Source of the DNA: Micropterix aruncella
Taxonomy: Eukaryota > Arthropoda > Insecta > Lepidoptera > Micropterigidae
Direction: 5' to 3'
NCBI GenBank assembly: GCA_944548615.1
Contig: CALYMY010000068.1
Location: 89,501-153,500 of the forward strand
DNA length: 64,000 bases
The position numbers were made by a program, and so were the translations under genes. The notes below the pieces were generated by a model that was not told the origin of the DNA, searched no databases, and saw nothing but the letters and a program-made list of their open reading frames with translations. Positions 9,037 through 22,793 of this stretch are shown here, one piece after another. Positions within the stretch are counted from its first letter, which is position 1. Each line of letters starts with the position of its first letter.

Positions 9037-10583
9037 CCCTCGTCGGGAGCCAACCCTGGGTGCAGCAGCCATGTCATGGTGGAACTTAGTAATTGCCATC
9101 ATAATGGAATGCCTATACCAAATTTCACGTCTCTACGGTTGACCGTTGAGGAGTTCCCTCGTCGGGAGCCAACCCTGGGTGCAGCAGCCATGTCATGGTG
9201 GAACTTAGTAATTGCCATCATAATGGAATGCCTATACCAAATTTCACGTCTCTACGGTTGACCGTTGAGGAGTTTCCTCGTCGGGAGCCAACCCTGGGTG
9301 CAGCAGCGATGTCATGGTGGAACTTAGAAATTGCCATAATAATGGAATGCCTATACCAAATTTCACGTCTCTACGGTTGACCGTTGAGGAGTTCCCTCGT
9401 CGGGAGCCAACCCTGGGTGCAGCAGCCATGTCATGGTGGAACTTAGTAATTGCCATCATAATGGAATGCCTATACCAAATTTCACGTCTCTACGGTTGAC
9501 CGTTGAGGAGTTCCCTCGTCGGGAGCCAACCCTGGATGCAGCAGCCATGTCATGGTGGAACTTAGTAATTGCCATCATAATGGAATGCCTATACCAAATT
9601 TCACGTCTCTACGGTTGACCGTTGAGGAGTTTCCTCGTCGGGAGCCAACCCTGGGTGCAGCAGCGATGTCATGGTGGAACTTAGAAATTGCCATCATAAT
9701 GGAATGCCTATACCAAATTTCACGTCTCTACGGTTGACCGTTGAGGAGTTCCCTCGTCGGGAGCCAACCCTGGGTGCAGCAGCCATGTCATGGTGGAACT
9801 TAGTAATTGCCATCATAATGGAATGCCTATACCAAATTTCACGTCTCTACGGTTGACCGTTGAGGAGTTCCCTCGTCGGGAGCCAACCCTGGATGCAGCA
9901 GCCATGTCATGGTGGAACTTAGTAATTGCCATCATAATGGAATGCCTATACCAAATTTCACGTCTCTACGGTTGACCGTTGAGGAGTTTCCTCGTCGGGA
10001 GCCAACCCTGGGTGCAGCAGCGATGTCATGGTGGAACTTAGAAATTGCCATCATAATGGAATGCCTATACCAAATTTCACGTCTCTACGGTTGACCGTTG
10101 AGGAGTTTCCTCGTCGGGAGCCAACCCTGGGTGCAGCAGCGATGTCATGGTGGAACTTAGAAATTGCCATCATAATGGAATGCCTATACCAAATTTCACG
10201 TCTCTACGGTTGACCGTTGAGGAGTTTCCTCGTCTGGAGCCAACCCTGGGTGCAGCAGCGATGTCATGGTGGAACTTAGAAATTGCCATCATAATGGAAT
10301 GCCTATACCAAATTTCACGTCTCTACGGTTGACCGTTGAGGAGTTCCCTCGTCGGGAGCCAACCCTGGGTGCAGCAGCCATGTCATGGTGGAACTTAGTA
10401 ATTGCCATCATAATGGAATGGCTATAACAAATTTCACGTCTCTAGGGTTGACCGTTGAGGAGTTCCCTCGTCGGGAGCCAACCCTGGGTGCAGCAGCCAT
10501 GTCATGGTGGAACTTAGTAATTGCCATCATAATGGAATGCCTATACCAAATTTCACGTCTCTACGGTTGACCGTTGAGGAGTT
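9037..10583 (+). repeat. 119-bp block, unit 3 (13 monomers)
   Basis: Same order as unit 2. One monomer has CGTCTGGAGCC. Confidence 0.95.
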
Positions 10584-11310
10584 CCCTCGTCCTTGTCACG
10601 TACCTCTTTCCGTAGGTTGTTTACTCCTTTTAATTCGTTTAACGCCTCGCGGGCAATATCTCTGGCTCGTTCCGGTATTTCTTCGAAATTCCGAAACGGC
10701 ACTTCTATTTCTGTGGTCTCCATATTGTCTCTTCTCGTTGATCAAAGGCACTGAAAATGAAAATGAAAAAGCACAGATTAAATAGTATTGAAAAGTAATT
10801 AAAGAAGAAGAAGAAGACGAGATAAAAAGCAGAAGCAATGAAATGAAAAGCGTTCTAAAACCCTATCTTTTGACACCTCGCTTGTGTGTATATGATAAAA
10901 TAAAGAATATAAAATTTAATTTATTAAACGAAGCCGCGGGAAAAATACTAAAACTCCCTTGGCTCGGATCGCTACTATTGAAAACAAAAATCGTAAAATC
11001 GATAAATAAACTTTTGCAAGTATGACGAGGGCTGAAGTTACCATAGAAACAGAAATCGTTAAATCGATAAATATTCTATTGCGAGTCGGGCCACCGCCCG
11101 AGCTCGTTACTATGGAAACAAAACCGTTAAATCGATAAATCAATATACCTATACAGATATTAAATCGTCTATAATTCCGTTAATATTAATCAGATTTGAA
11201 AATTAAAAGAAGCGTTAGATGCGCAAAGCAAAACTCTATTAGATAATAATAAACAGGGAGGACTATAATTGATGCCTTTTAGCGAAATAGCCCTCAAACG
11301 TCGGGAGCCA

Positions 11311-13024
11311 ATTTATTTCGAAAAATGTGATTTTTTCATAACAATTTCTATGTTCAAAATGAAAGTTTATATAAAAAATTTCAAAATGTCAAAATTTCGA
11401 AAATGCCATTTCGTAGAGATTTCAAAGGCCTTCGTTCTGCCCGAACAACGTAACGCGTTTGATTTACTCTATCACGGTCTTTTTCGAAAAATGACATTTA
11501 TTCATAACAATTTCTATGTCCAAAATGAAAGTTTGTATAAAAAATTTCAAAATGTCAAAATTTCGAAAATGCCATTTCGTAGAGATTTCAAAGGCCTTCG
11601 TTCTGTCCGAACACCGTAACGCGTTTTATTTACTCTATCACGGTCTTTTTCGAAAAATGACATTTATTCATAACAATTTCTATGTTCAAAATGAAAGTTT
11701 ATATAAAAAATTTCAAAATGTCAAAATTTCGAAAATGCCATTTCGTAGAGATTTCAAAGGCCTTCGTTCTGTCCAAACACCGTAACGCGTTTTATTTACT
11801 CTATCTCGTTCTTTTGTGAAAAATGTGATTTTTTCATAACAATTTCTATGTTCAAAATGAAAGTTTATATAAAATATTTCAAAATGTCAAAATTTCGAAA
11901 ATGCCATTTCGTAGAGTTTTCAAAGGCCTTCGTTCTGTCCGAACACCGTAACGCGTTTGATTTACTCTATCACGGTCTTTTTCGAAAAATGACATTTATT
12001 CATAACAATTTCTATGTTCAAAATGAAAGTTTGTATAAAAAATTTCAAAATGTCAAAATTTCGAAAATGCCATTTCGTAGAGATTTCAAAGGCCTTCGTT
12101 CTGCCGGAACACCGTAACGCGTTTAATTTACTCTATCACGGTCTTTTTTGAAAAATGTCATTTATTCATAACAATTTCTATGTTCAAAATGAAAGTTTGT
12201 ATAAAAAATTTCAAAATGTCAAAATTTCGAAAATGCCATTTCGTAGAGATTTCAAAGGCCTTCGTTCTGCCGGAACACCGTAACGCGTTTAATTTACTCT
12301 ATCACGGTCTTTTTTGAAAAATGTCATTTATTCATAACAATTTCAATGTTCAAAATGAAAGTTTATATAAAAAATTTCAAAATGTCAAAATTTCGAAAAT
12401 GCCATTTCGTAGAGATTTCAAAGGCCTTCGTTCTGCCCGAACAACGTAACGCGTTTGATTTACTCTATCACGGTCTTTTTCGAAAAATGACATTTATTCA
12501 TAACAATTTCTATGTTCAAAATGAAAGTTTGTATAAAAAATATCAAAATGTCAAAATTTCGAAAATGCCATTTCGTAGAGATTTCAAAGGCCTTCGTTCT
12601 GCCGGAACACCGTAACGCGTTTAATTTACTCTATCACGGTCTTTTTTGAAAAATGTCATTTATTCATAACAATTTCTATGTTCAAAATGAAAGTTTATAT
12701 AAAAAATTTCAAAATGTCAAAATTTCGAAAATGCCATTTCGAAGAGAATACCAAGGCCGTCGTTCTGTCCGAACGCCGTAACGCTATAGGTTTACTCTAT
12801 CACGATCTTTTTCGAAAAATGTGATTTTTTCATTATAATTTCTATGTTTAAAATGAAATTCTATATAAAAATTTTCAAAATGTCAAAATTTCAAAAATGC
12901 CATTTTGTAGAGCTTAAGCGGGGTGTCGATCTCTCCAAAGTCCGCAACGCGGTAGGTTTACTCTATCTCGATTTATTTCGAAAAATGTGATTTTTTTCAT
13001 AACAATTTCTATGTTCAAAATGAA
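11311..13024 (+). repeat. 166-bp block, unit 4 (10 copies)
   Basis: Order c1 c2 c3 c4 c5 c5 c1-like c5 c6 c7 (anchors 11350 to 13011). The three added copies are c5- and c1-like, as expected from out-of-register exchange inside the block. No ACAT insertion. Confidence 0.95.
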
Positions 13025-13028
13025 GCTT

Positions 13029-14099
13029 CCCTCGTCGGGAGCCAACCCTGGGTGCAGCAGCCATGTCATGGTGGAACTTAGTAATTGCCATCATAATGGA
13101 ATGCCTATACCAAATTTCACGTCTCTACGGTTGACCGTTGAGGAGTTCCCTCGTCGGGAGCCAACCCTGGGTGCAGCAGCCATGTCATGGTGGAACTTAG
13201 TAATTGCCATCATAATGGAATGCCTATACCAAATTTCACGTCTCTACGGTTGACCGTTGAGGAGTTTCCTCGTCGGGAGCCAACCCTGGGTGCAGCAGCG
13301 ATGTCATGGTGGAACTTAGAAATTGCCATAATAATGGAATGCCTATACCAAATTTCACGTCTCTACGGTTGACCGTTGAGGAGTTCCCTCGTCGGGAGCC
13401 AACCCTGGGTGCAGCAGCCATGTCATGGTGGAACTTAGAAATTGCCATCATAATGGAATGCCTATACCAAATTTCACGTCTCTACGGTTGACCGTTGAGG
13501 AGTTCCCTCGTCGGGAGCCAACCCTGGGTGCAGCAGCCATGTCATGGTGGAACTTAGTAATTGCCATCATAATGGAATGCCTATACCAAATTTCACGTCT
13601 CTACGGTTGACCGTTGAGGAGTTCCCTCGTCGGGAGCCAACCCTGGGTGCAGCAGCCATGTCATGGTGGAACTTAGTAATTGCCATCATAATGGAATGCC
13701 TATACCAAATTTCACGTCTCTACGGTTGACCGTTGAGGAGTTCCCTCGTCGGGAGCCAACCCTGGGTGCAGCAGCGATGTCATGGTGGAACTTAGAAATT
13801 GCCATCATAATGGAATGCCTATACCAAATTTCACGTCTCTACGGTTGACCGTTGAGGAGTTCCCTCGTCGGGAGCCAACCCTGGGTGCAGCAGCCATGTC
13901 ATGGTGGAACTTAGTAATTGCCATCATAATGGAATGGCTATAACAAATTTCACGTCTCTAGGGTTGACCGTTGAGGAGTTCCCTCGTCGGGAGCCAACCC
14001 TGGGTGCAGCAGCCATGTCATGGTGGAACTTAGTAATTGCCATCATAATGGAATGCCTATACCAAATTTCACGTCTCTACGGTTGACCGTTGAGGAGTT
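13029..14099 (+). repeat. 119-bp block, unit 4 (9 monomers)
   Basis: Order A A B' H A A B* V A. The D-B-A-D-B-B core is lost and replaced by one A and one hybrid B*. Confidence 0.95.
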
Positions 14100-14826
14100 C
14101 CCTCGTCCTTGTCACGTACCTCTTTCCGTAGGTTGTTTACTCCTTTTAATTCGTTTAACGCCTCGCGGGCAATATCTCTGGCTCGTTCCGGTATTTCTTC
14201 GAAATTCCGAAACGGCACTTCTATTTCTGTGGTCTCCATATTGTCTCTTCTCGTTGATCAAAGGCACTGAAAATGAAAATGAAAAAGCACAGATTAAATA
14301 GTATTGAAAAGTAATTAAAGAAGAAGAAGAAGACGAGATAAAAAGCAGAAGCAATGAAATGAAAAGCGTTCTAAAACCCTATCTTTTGACACCTCGCTTG
14401 TGTGTATATGATAAAATAAAGAATATAAAATTTAATTTATTAAACGAAGCCGCGGGAAAAATACTAAAACTCCCTTGGCTCGGATCGCTACTATTGAAAA
14501 CAAAAATCGTAAAATCGATAAATAAACTTTTGCAAGTATGACGAGGGCTGAAGTTACCATAGAAACAGAAATCGTTAAATCGATAAATATTCTATTGCGA
14601 GTCGGGCCACCGCCCGAGCTCGTTACTATGGAAACAAAACCGTTAAATCGATAAATCAATATACCTATACAGATATTAAATCGTCTATAATTCCGTTAAT
14701 ATTAATCAGATTTGAAAATTAAAAGAAGCGTTAGATGCGCAAAGCAAAACTCTATTAGATAATAATAAACAGGGAGGACTATAATTGATGCCTTTTAGCG
14801 AAATAGCCCTCAAACGTCGGGAGCCA

Positions 14827-16041
14827 ATTTATTTCGAAAAATGTGATTTTTTCATAACAATTTCTATGTTCAAAATGAAAGTTTATATAAAAAATTTCAA
14901 AATGTCAAAATTTCGAAAATGCCATTTCGTAGAGATTTCAAAGGCCTTCGTTCTGCCCGAACAACGTAACGCGTTTGATTTACTCTATCACGGTCTTTTT
15001 CGAAAAATGACATTTATTCATAACAATTTCTATGTCCAAAATGAAAGTTTGTATAAAAAATTTCAAAATGTCAAAATTTCGAAAATGCCATTTCGTAGAG
15101 ATTTCAAAGGCCTTCGTTCTGTCCGAACACCGTAACGCGTTTTATTTACTCTATCACGGTCTTTTTCGAAAAATGACATTTATTCATAACAATTTCTATG
15201 TTCAAAATGAAAGTTTATATAAAAAATTTCAAAATGTCAAAATTTCGAAAATGCCATTTCGTAGAGATTTCAAAGGCCTTCGTTCTGTCCAAACACCGTA
15301 ACGCGTTTTATTTACTCTATCTCGTTCTTTTGTGAAAAATGTGATTTTTTCATAACAATTTCTATGTTCAAAATGAAAGTTTATATAAAATATTTCAAAA
15401 TGTCAAAATTTCGAAAATGCCATTTCGTAGAGTTTTCAAAGGCCTTCGTTCTGTCCGAACACCGTAACGCGTTTGATTTACTCTATCACGGTCTTTTTCG
15501 AAAAATGACATTTATTCATAACAATTTCTATGTTCAAAATGAAAGTTTGTATAAAAAATTTCAAAATGTCAAAATTTCGAAAATGCCATTTCGTAGAGAT
15601 TTCAAAGGCCTTCGTTCTGCCGGAACACCGTAACGCGTTTAATTTACTCTATCACGGTCTTTTTTGAAAAATGTCATTTATTCATAACAATTTCTATGTT
15701 CAAAATGAAAGTTTATATAAAAAATTTCAAAATGTCAAAATTTCGAAAATGCCATTTCGAAGAGAATACCAAGGCCGTCGTTCTGTCCGAACGCCGTAAC
15801 GCTATAGGTTTACTCTATCACGATCTTTTTCGAAAAATGTGATTTTTTCATTATAATTTCTATGTTTAAAATGAAATTCTATATAAAAATTTTCAAAATG
15901 TCAAAATTTCAAAAATGCCATTTTGTAGAGCTTAAGCGGGGTGTCGATCTCTCCAAAGTCCGCAACGCGGTAGGTTTACTCTATCTCGATTTATTTCGAA
16001 AAATGTGATTTTTTCATAACAATTTCTATGTTCAAAATGAA
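14827..16041 (+). repeat. 166-bp block, unit 5 (7 copies)
   Basis: c1-c7 without ACAT. Confidence 0.95.
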
Positions 16042-16045
16042 GCTT

Positions 16046-17711
16046 CCCTCGTCGGGAGCCAACCCTGGGTGCAGCAGCCATGTCATGGTGGAACTTAGTA
16101 ATTGCCATCATAATGGAATGCCTATACCAAATTTCACGTCTCTACGGTTGACCGTTGAGGAGTTCCCTCGTCGGGAGCCAACCCTGGGTGCAGCAGCCAT
16201 GTCATGGTGGAACTTAGTAATTGCCATCATAATGGAATGCCTATACCAAATTTCACGTCTCTACGGTTGACCGTTGAGGAGTTTCCTCGTCGGGAGCCAA
16301 CCCTGGGTGCAGAAGCGATGTCATGGTGGAACTTAGAAATTGCCATAATAATGGAATGCCTATACCAAATTTCACGTCTCTACGGTTGACCGTTGAGGAG
16401 TTCCCTCGTCGGGAGCCAACCCTGGGTGCAGCAGCCATGTCATGGTGGAACTTAGAAATTGCCATCATAATGGAATGCCTATACCAAATTTCACGTCTCT
16501 ACGGTTGACCGTTGAGGAGTTCCCTCGTCGGGAGCCAACCCTGGGTGCAGCAGCCATGTCATGGTGGAACTTAGTAATTGCCATCATAATGGAATGCCTA
16601 TACCAAATTTCACGTCTCTACGGTTGACCGTTGAGGAGTTCCCTCGTCGGGAGCCAACCCTGGATGCAGCAGCCATGTCATGGTGGAACTTAGTAATTGC
16701 CATCATAATGGAATGCCTATACCAAATTTCACGTCTCTACGGTTGACCGTTGAGGAGTTTCCTCGTCGGGAGCCAACCCTGGGTGCAGCAGCGATGTCAT
16801 GGTGGAACTTAGAAATTGCCATCATAATGGAATGCCTATACCAAATTTCACGTCTCTACGGTTGACCGTTGAGGAGTTCCCTCGTCGGGAGCCAACCCTG
16901 GGTGCAGCAGCCATGTCATGGTGGAACTTAGTAATTGCCATCATAATGGAATGCCTATACCAAATTTCACGTCTCTACGGTTGACCGTTGAGGAGTTCCC
17001 TCGTCGGGAGCCAACCCTGGATGCAGCAGCCATGTCATGGTGGAACTTAGTAATTGCCATCATAATGGAATGCCTATACCAAATTTCACGTCTCTACGGT
17101 TGACCGTTGAGGAGTTTCCTCGTCGGGAGCCAACCCTGGGTGCAGCAGCGATGTCATGGTGGAACTTAGAAATTGCCATCATAATGGAATGCCTATACCA
17201 AATTTCACGTCTCTACGGTTGACCGTTGAGGAGTTTCCTCGTCGGGAGCCAACCCTGGGTGCAGCAGCGATGTCATGGTGGAACTTAGAAATTGCCATCA
17301 TAATGGAATGCCTATACCAAATTTCACGTCTCTACGGTTGACCGTTGAGGAGTTTCCTCGTCGGGAGCCAACCCTGGGTGCAGCAGCGATGTCATGGTGG
17401 AACTTAGAAATTGCCATCATAATGGAATGCCTATACCAAATTTCACGTCTCTACGGTTGACCGTTGAGGAGTTCCCTCGTCGGGAGCCAACCCTGGGTGC
17501 AGCAGCCATGTCATGGTGGAACTTAGTAATTGCCATCATAATGGAATGGCTATAACAAATTTCACGTCTCTAGGGTTGACCGTTGAGGAGTTCCCTCGTC
17601 GGGAGCCAACCCTGGGTGCAGCAGCCATGTCATGGTGGAACTTAGTAATTGCCATCATAATGGAATGCCTATACCAAATTTCACGTCTCTACGGTTGACC
17701 GTTGAGGAGTT
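16046..17711 (+). repeat. 119-bp block, unit 5 (14 monomers)
   Basis: Same order as unit 1, with GCAGAAGCG in the B' monomer. Confidence 0.95.
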
Positions 17712-18438
17712 CCCTCGTCCTTGTCACGTACCTCTTTCCGTAGGTTGTTTACTCCTTTTAATTCGTTTAACGCCTCGCGGGCAATATCTCTGGCTCGTTC
17801 CGGTATTTCTTCGAAATTCCGAAACGGCACTTCTATTTCTGTGGTCTCCATATTGTCTCTTCTCGTTGATCAAAGGCACTGAAAATGAAAATGAAAAAGC
17901 ACAGATTAAATAGTATTGAAAAGTAATTAAAGAAGAAGAAGAAGACGAGATAAAAAGCAGAAGCAATGAAATGAAAAGCGTTCTAAAACCCTATCTTTTG
18001 ACACCTCGCTTGTGTGTATATGATAAAATAAAGAATATAATATTTAATTTATTAAACGAAGCCGCGGGAAAAATACTAAAACTCCCTTGGCTCGGATCGC
18101 TACTATTGAAAACAAAAATCGTAAAATCGATAAATAAACTTTTGCAAGTATGACGAGGGCTGAAGTTACCATAGAAACAGAAATCGTTAAATCGATAAAT
18201 ATTCTATTGCGAGTCGGGCCACCGCCCGAGCTCGTTACTATGGAAACAAAACCGTTAAATCGATAAATCAATATACCTATACAGATATTAAATCGTCTAT
18301 AATTCCGTTAATATTAATCAGATTTGAAAATTAAAAGAAGCGTTAGATGCGCAAAGCAAAACTCTATTAGATAATAATAAACAGGGAGGACTATAATTGA
18401 TGCCTTTTAGCGAAATAGCCCTCAAACGTCGGGAGCCA

Positions 18439-19653
18439 ATTTATTTCGAAAAATGTGATTTTTTCATAACAATTTCTATGTTCAAAATGAAAGTTTATAT
18501 AAAAAATTTCAAAATGTCAAAATTTCGAAAATGCCATTTCGTAGAGATTTCAAAGGCCTTCGTTCTGCCCGAACAACGTAACGCGTTTGATTTACTCTAT
18601 CACGGTCTTTTTCGAAAAATGACATTTATTCATAACAATTTCTATGTCCAAAATGAAAGTTTGTATAAAAAATTTCAAAATGTCAAAATTTCGAAAATGC
18701 CATTTCGTAGAGATTTCAAAGGCCTTCGTTCTGTCCGAACACCGTAACGCGTTTTATTTACTCTATCACGGTCTTTTTCGAAAAATGACATTTATTCATA
18801 ACAATTTCTATGTTCAAAATGAAAGTTTATATAAAAAATTTCAAAATGTCAAAATTTCGAAAATGCCATTTCGTAGAGATTTCAAAGGCCTTCGTTCTGT
18901 CCAAACACCGTAACGCGTTTTATTTACTCTATCTCGTTCTTTTGTGAAAAATGTGATTTTTTCATAACAATTTCTATGTTCAAAATGAAAGTTTATATAA
19001 AATATTTCAAAATGTCAAAATTTCGAAAATGCCATTTCGTAGAGTTTTCAAAGGCCTTCGTTCTGTCCGAACACCGTAACGCGTTTGATTTACTCTATCA
19101 CGGTCTTTTTCGAAAAATGACATTTATTCATAACAATTTCTATGTTCAAAATGAAAGTTTGTATAAAAAATTTCAAAATGTCAAAATTTCGAAAATGCCA
19201 TTTCGTAGAGATTTCAAAGGCCTTCGTTCTGCCGGAACACCGTAACGCGTTTAATTTACTCTATCACGGTCTTTTTTGAAAAATGTCATTTATTCATAAC
19301 AATTTCTATGTTCAAAATGAAAGTTTATATAAAAAATTTCAAAATGTCAAAATTTCGAAAATGCCATTTCGAAGAGAATACCAAGGCCGTCGTTCTGTCC
19401 GAACGCCGTAACGCTATAGGTTTACTCTATCACGATCTTTTTCGAAAAATGTGATTTTTTCATTATAATTTCTATGTTTAAAATGAAATTCTATATAAAA
19501 ATTTTCAAAATGTCAAAATTTCAAAAATGCCATTTTGTAGAGCTTAAGCGGGGTGTCGATCTCTCCAAAGTCCGCAACGCGGTAGGTTTACTCTATCTCG
19601 ATTTATTTCGAAAAATGTGATTTTTTCATAACAATTTCTATGTTCAAAATGAA
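18439..19653 (+). repeat. 166-bp block, unit 6 (7 copies)
   Basis: c1-c7 without ACAT, 1215 bp. Confidence 0.95.
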
Positions 19654-19657
19654 GCTT

Positions 19658-20847
19658 CCCTCGTCGGGAGCCAACCCTGGGTGCAGCAGCCATGTCATGG
19701 TGGAACTTAGTAATTGCCATCATAATGGAATGCCTATACCAAATTTCACGTCTCTACGGTTGACCGTTGAGGAGTTCCCTCGTCGGGAGCCAACCCTGGG
19801 TGCAGCAGCCATGTCATGGTGGAACTTAGTAATTGCCATCATAATGGAATGCCTATACCAAATTTCACGTCTCTACGGTTGACCGTTGAGGAGTTTCCTC
19901 GTCGGGAGCCAACCCTGGGTGCAGCAGCGATGTCATGGTGGAACTTAGAAATTGCCATAATAATGGAATGCCTATACCAAATTTCACGTCTCTACGGTTG
20001 ACCGTTGAGGAGTTCCCTCGTCGGGAGCCAACCCTGGGTGCAGCAGCCATGTCATGGTGAAACTTAGAAATTGCCATCATAATGGAATGCCTATACCAAA
20101 TTTCACGTCTCTACGGTTGACCGTTGAGGAGTTCCCTCGTCGGGAGCCAACCCTGGGTGCAGCAGCCATGTCATGGTGGAACTTAGTAATTGCCATCATA
20201 ATGGAATGCCTATACCAAATTTCACGTCTCTACGGTTGACCGTTGAGGAGTTCCCTCGTCGGGAGCCAACCCTGGATGCAGCAGCCATGTCATGGTGGAA
20301 CTTAGTAATTGCCATCATAATGGAATGCCTATACCAAATTTCACGTCTCTACGGTTGACCGTTGAGGAGTTTCCTCGTCGGGAGCCAACCCTGGGTGCAG
20401 CAGCGATGTCATGGTGGAACTTAGAAATTGCCATCATAATGGAATGCCTATACCAAATTTCACGTCTCTACGGTTGACCGTTGAGGAGTTTCCTCGTCGG
20501 GAGCCAACCCTGGGTGCAGCAGCGATGTCATGGTGGAACTTAGAAATTGCCATCATAATGGAATGCCTATACCAAATTTCACGTCTCTACGGTTGACCGT
20601 TGAGGAGTTCCCTCGTCGGGAGCCAACCCTGGGTGCAGCAGCCATGTCATGGTGGAACTTAGTAATTGCCATCATAATGGAATGGCTATAACAAATTTCA
20701 CGTCTCTAGGGTTGACCGTTGAGGAGTTCCCTCGTCGGGAGCCAACCCTGGGTGCAGCAGCCATGTCATGGTGGAACTTAGTAATTGCCGTCATAATGGA
20801 ATGCCTATACCAAATTTCACGTCTCTACGGTTGACCGTTGAGGAGTT
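19658..20847 (+). repeat. 119-bp block, unit 6 (10 monomers)
   Basis: Order A A B' H A D B B V A. H has ATGGTGAAAC and the last A has GCCGTCATA. Confidence 0.95.
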
Positions 20848-21574
20848 CCCTCGTCCTTGTCACGTACCTCTTTCCGTAGGTTGTTTACTCCTTTTAATTC
20901 GTTTAACGCCTCGCGGGCAATATCTCTGGCTCGTTCCGGTATTTCTTCGAAATTCCGAAACGGCACTTCTATTTCTGTGGTCTCCATATTGTCTCTTCTC
21001 GTTGATCAAAGGCACTGAAAATGAAAATGAAAAAGCACAGATTAAATAGTATTGAAAAGTAATTAAAGAAGAAGAAGAAGACGAGATAAAAAGCAGAAGC
21101 AATGAAATGAAAAGCGTTCTAAAACCCTATCTTTTGACACCTCGCTTGTGTGTATATGATAAAATAAAGAATATAAAATTTAATTTATTAAACGAAGCCG
21201 CGGGAAAAATACTAAAACTCCCTTGGCTCGGATCGCTACTATTGAAAACAAAAATCGTAAAATCGATAAATAAACTTTTGCAAGTATGACGAGGGCTGAA
21301 GTTACCATAGAAACAGAAATCGTTAAATCGATAAATATTCTATTGCGAGTCGGGCCACCGCCCGAGCTCGTTACTATGGAAACAAAACCGTTAAATCGAT
21401 AAATCAATATACCTATACAGATATTAAATCGTCTATAATTCCGTTAATATTAATCAGATTTGAAAATTAAAAGAAGCGTTAGATGCGCAAAGCAAAACTC
21501 TATTAGATAATAATAAACAGGGAGGACTATAATTGATGCCTTTTAGCGAAATAGCCCTCAAACGTCGGGAGCCA

Positions 21575-22789
21575 ATTTATTTCGAAAAATGTGATTTTTT
21601 CATAACAATTTCTATGTTCAAAATGAAAGTTTATATAAAAAATTTCAAAATGTCAAAATTTCGAAAATGCCATTTCGTAGAGATTTCAAAGGCCTTCGTT
21701 CTGCCCGAACAACGTAACGCGTTTGATTTACTCTATCACGGTCTTTTTCGAAAAATGACATTTATTCATAACAATTTCTATGTCCAAAATGAAAGTTTGT
21801 ATAAAAAATTTCAAAATGTCAAAATTTCGAAAATGCCATTTCGTAGAGATTTCAAAGGCCTTCGTTCTGTCCGAACACCGTAACGCGTTTTATTTACTCT
21901 ATCACGGTCTTTTTCGAAAAATGACATTTATTCATAACAATTTCTATGTTCAAAATGAAAGTTTATATAAAAAATTTCAAAATGTCAAAATTTCGAAAAT
22001 GCCATTTCGTAGAGATTTCAAAGGCCTTCGTTCTGTCCAAACACCGTAACGCGTTTTATTTACTCTATCTCGTTCTTTTGTGAAAAATGTGATTTTTTCA
22101 TAACAATTTCTATGTTCAAAATGAAAGTTTATATAAAATATTTCAAAATGTCAAAATTTCGAAAATGCCATTTCGTAGAGTTTTCAAAGGCCTTCGTTCT
22201 GTCCGAACACCGTAACGCGTTTGATTTACTCTATCACGGTCTTTTTCGAAAAATGACATTTATTCATAACAATTTCTATGTTCAAAATGAAAGTTTGTAT
22301 AAAAAATTTCAAAATGTCAAAATTTCGAAAATGCCATTTCGTAGAGATTTCAAAGGCCTTCGTTCTGCCGGAACACCGTAACGCGTTTAATTTACTCTAT
22401 CACGGTCTTTTTTGAAAAATGTCATTTATTCATAACAATTTCTATGTTCAAAATGAAAGTTTATATAAAAAATTTCAAAATGTCAAAATTTCGAAAATGC
22501 CATTTCGAAGAGAATACCAAGGCCGTCGTTCTGTCCGAACGCCGTAACGCTATAGGTTTACTCTATCACGATCTTTTTCGAAAAATGTGATTTTTTCATT
22601 ATAATTTCTATGTTTAAAATGAAATTCTATATAAAAATTTTCAAAATGTCAAAATTTCAAAAATGCCATTTTGTAGAGCTTAAGCGGGGTGTCGATCTCT
22701 CCAAAGTCCGCAACGCGGTAGGTTTACTCTATCTCGATTTATTTCGAAAAATGTGATTTTTTCATAACAATTTCTATGTTCAAAATGAA
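21575..22789 (+). repeat. 166-bp block, unit 7 (7 copies)
   Basis: c1-c7, matching unit 6. Confidence 0.95.
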
Positions 22790-22793
22790 GCTT

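Larger units (their letters stand above)
7087..10583 (+). repeat. Unit 3 (3497 bp, 7 x 166, 13 x 119)
   Basis: Linker 7087-7813. Same length and same diagnostic CAAAGTCC (near 8598) as unit 2. The one clear difference I noticed is CGTCTGGAGCC near 10235 in place of CGTCGGGAGCC. The pair looks like a recent tandem duplication. Confidence 0.95.
10584..14099 (+). repeat. Unit 4 (3516 bp, 10 x 166, 9 x 119)
   Basis: Linker 10584-11310. Three extra 166-bp monomers and five fewer 119-bp monomers than unit 1. It lacks the ACAT insertion and has an extra T (GATTTTTTTCAT) before the 119-bp block. Units 12 and 18 have the same architecture. Private changes are TTTCAATGTTC near 12344 and AAATATCAAAATG near 12542. 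Confidence 0.95.
14100..17711 (+). repeat. Unit 5 (3612 bp, 7 x 166, 14 x 119)
   Basis: Linker 14100-14826. No ACAT insertion. Its length equals that of unit 14. A private C-to-A change gives GCAGAAGCG near 16313 in the third 119-bp monomer. Confidence 0.95.
17712..20847 (+). repeat. Unit 6 (3136 bp, first of four matching units)
   Basis: Linker 17712-18438. It differs from units 7-9 at 18041 (AATATAATATTT rather than AATATAAAATTT), a variant shared with the linkers of units 14, 15 and 16. The rest matches units 7-9 wherever I compared, including the private ATGGTGAAAC (20054) and GCCGTCATA (20788) changes. Confidence 0.95.
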
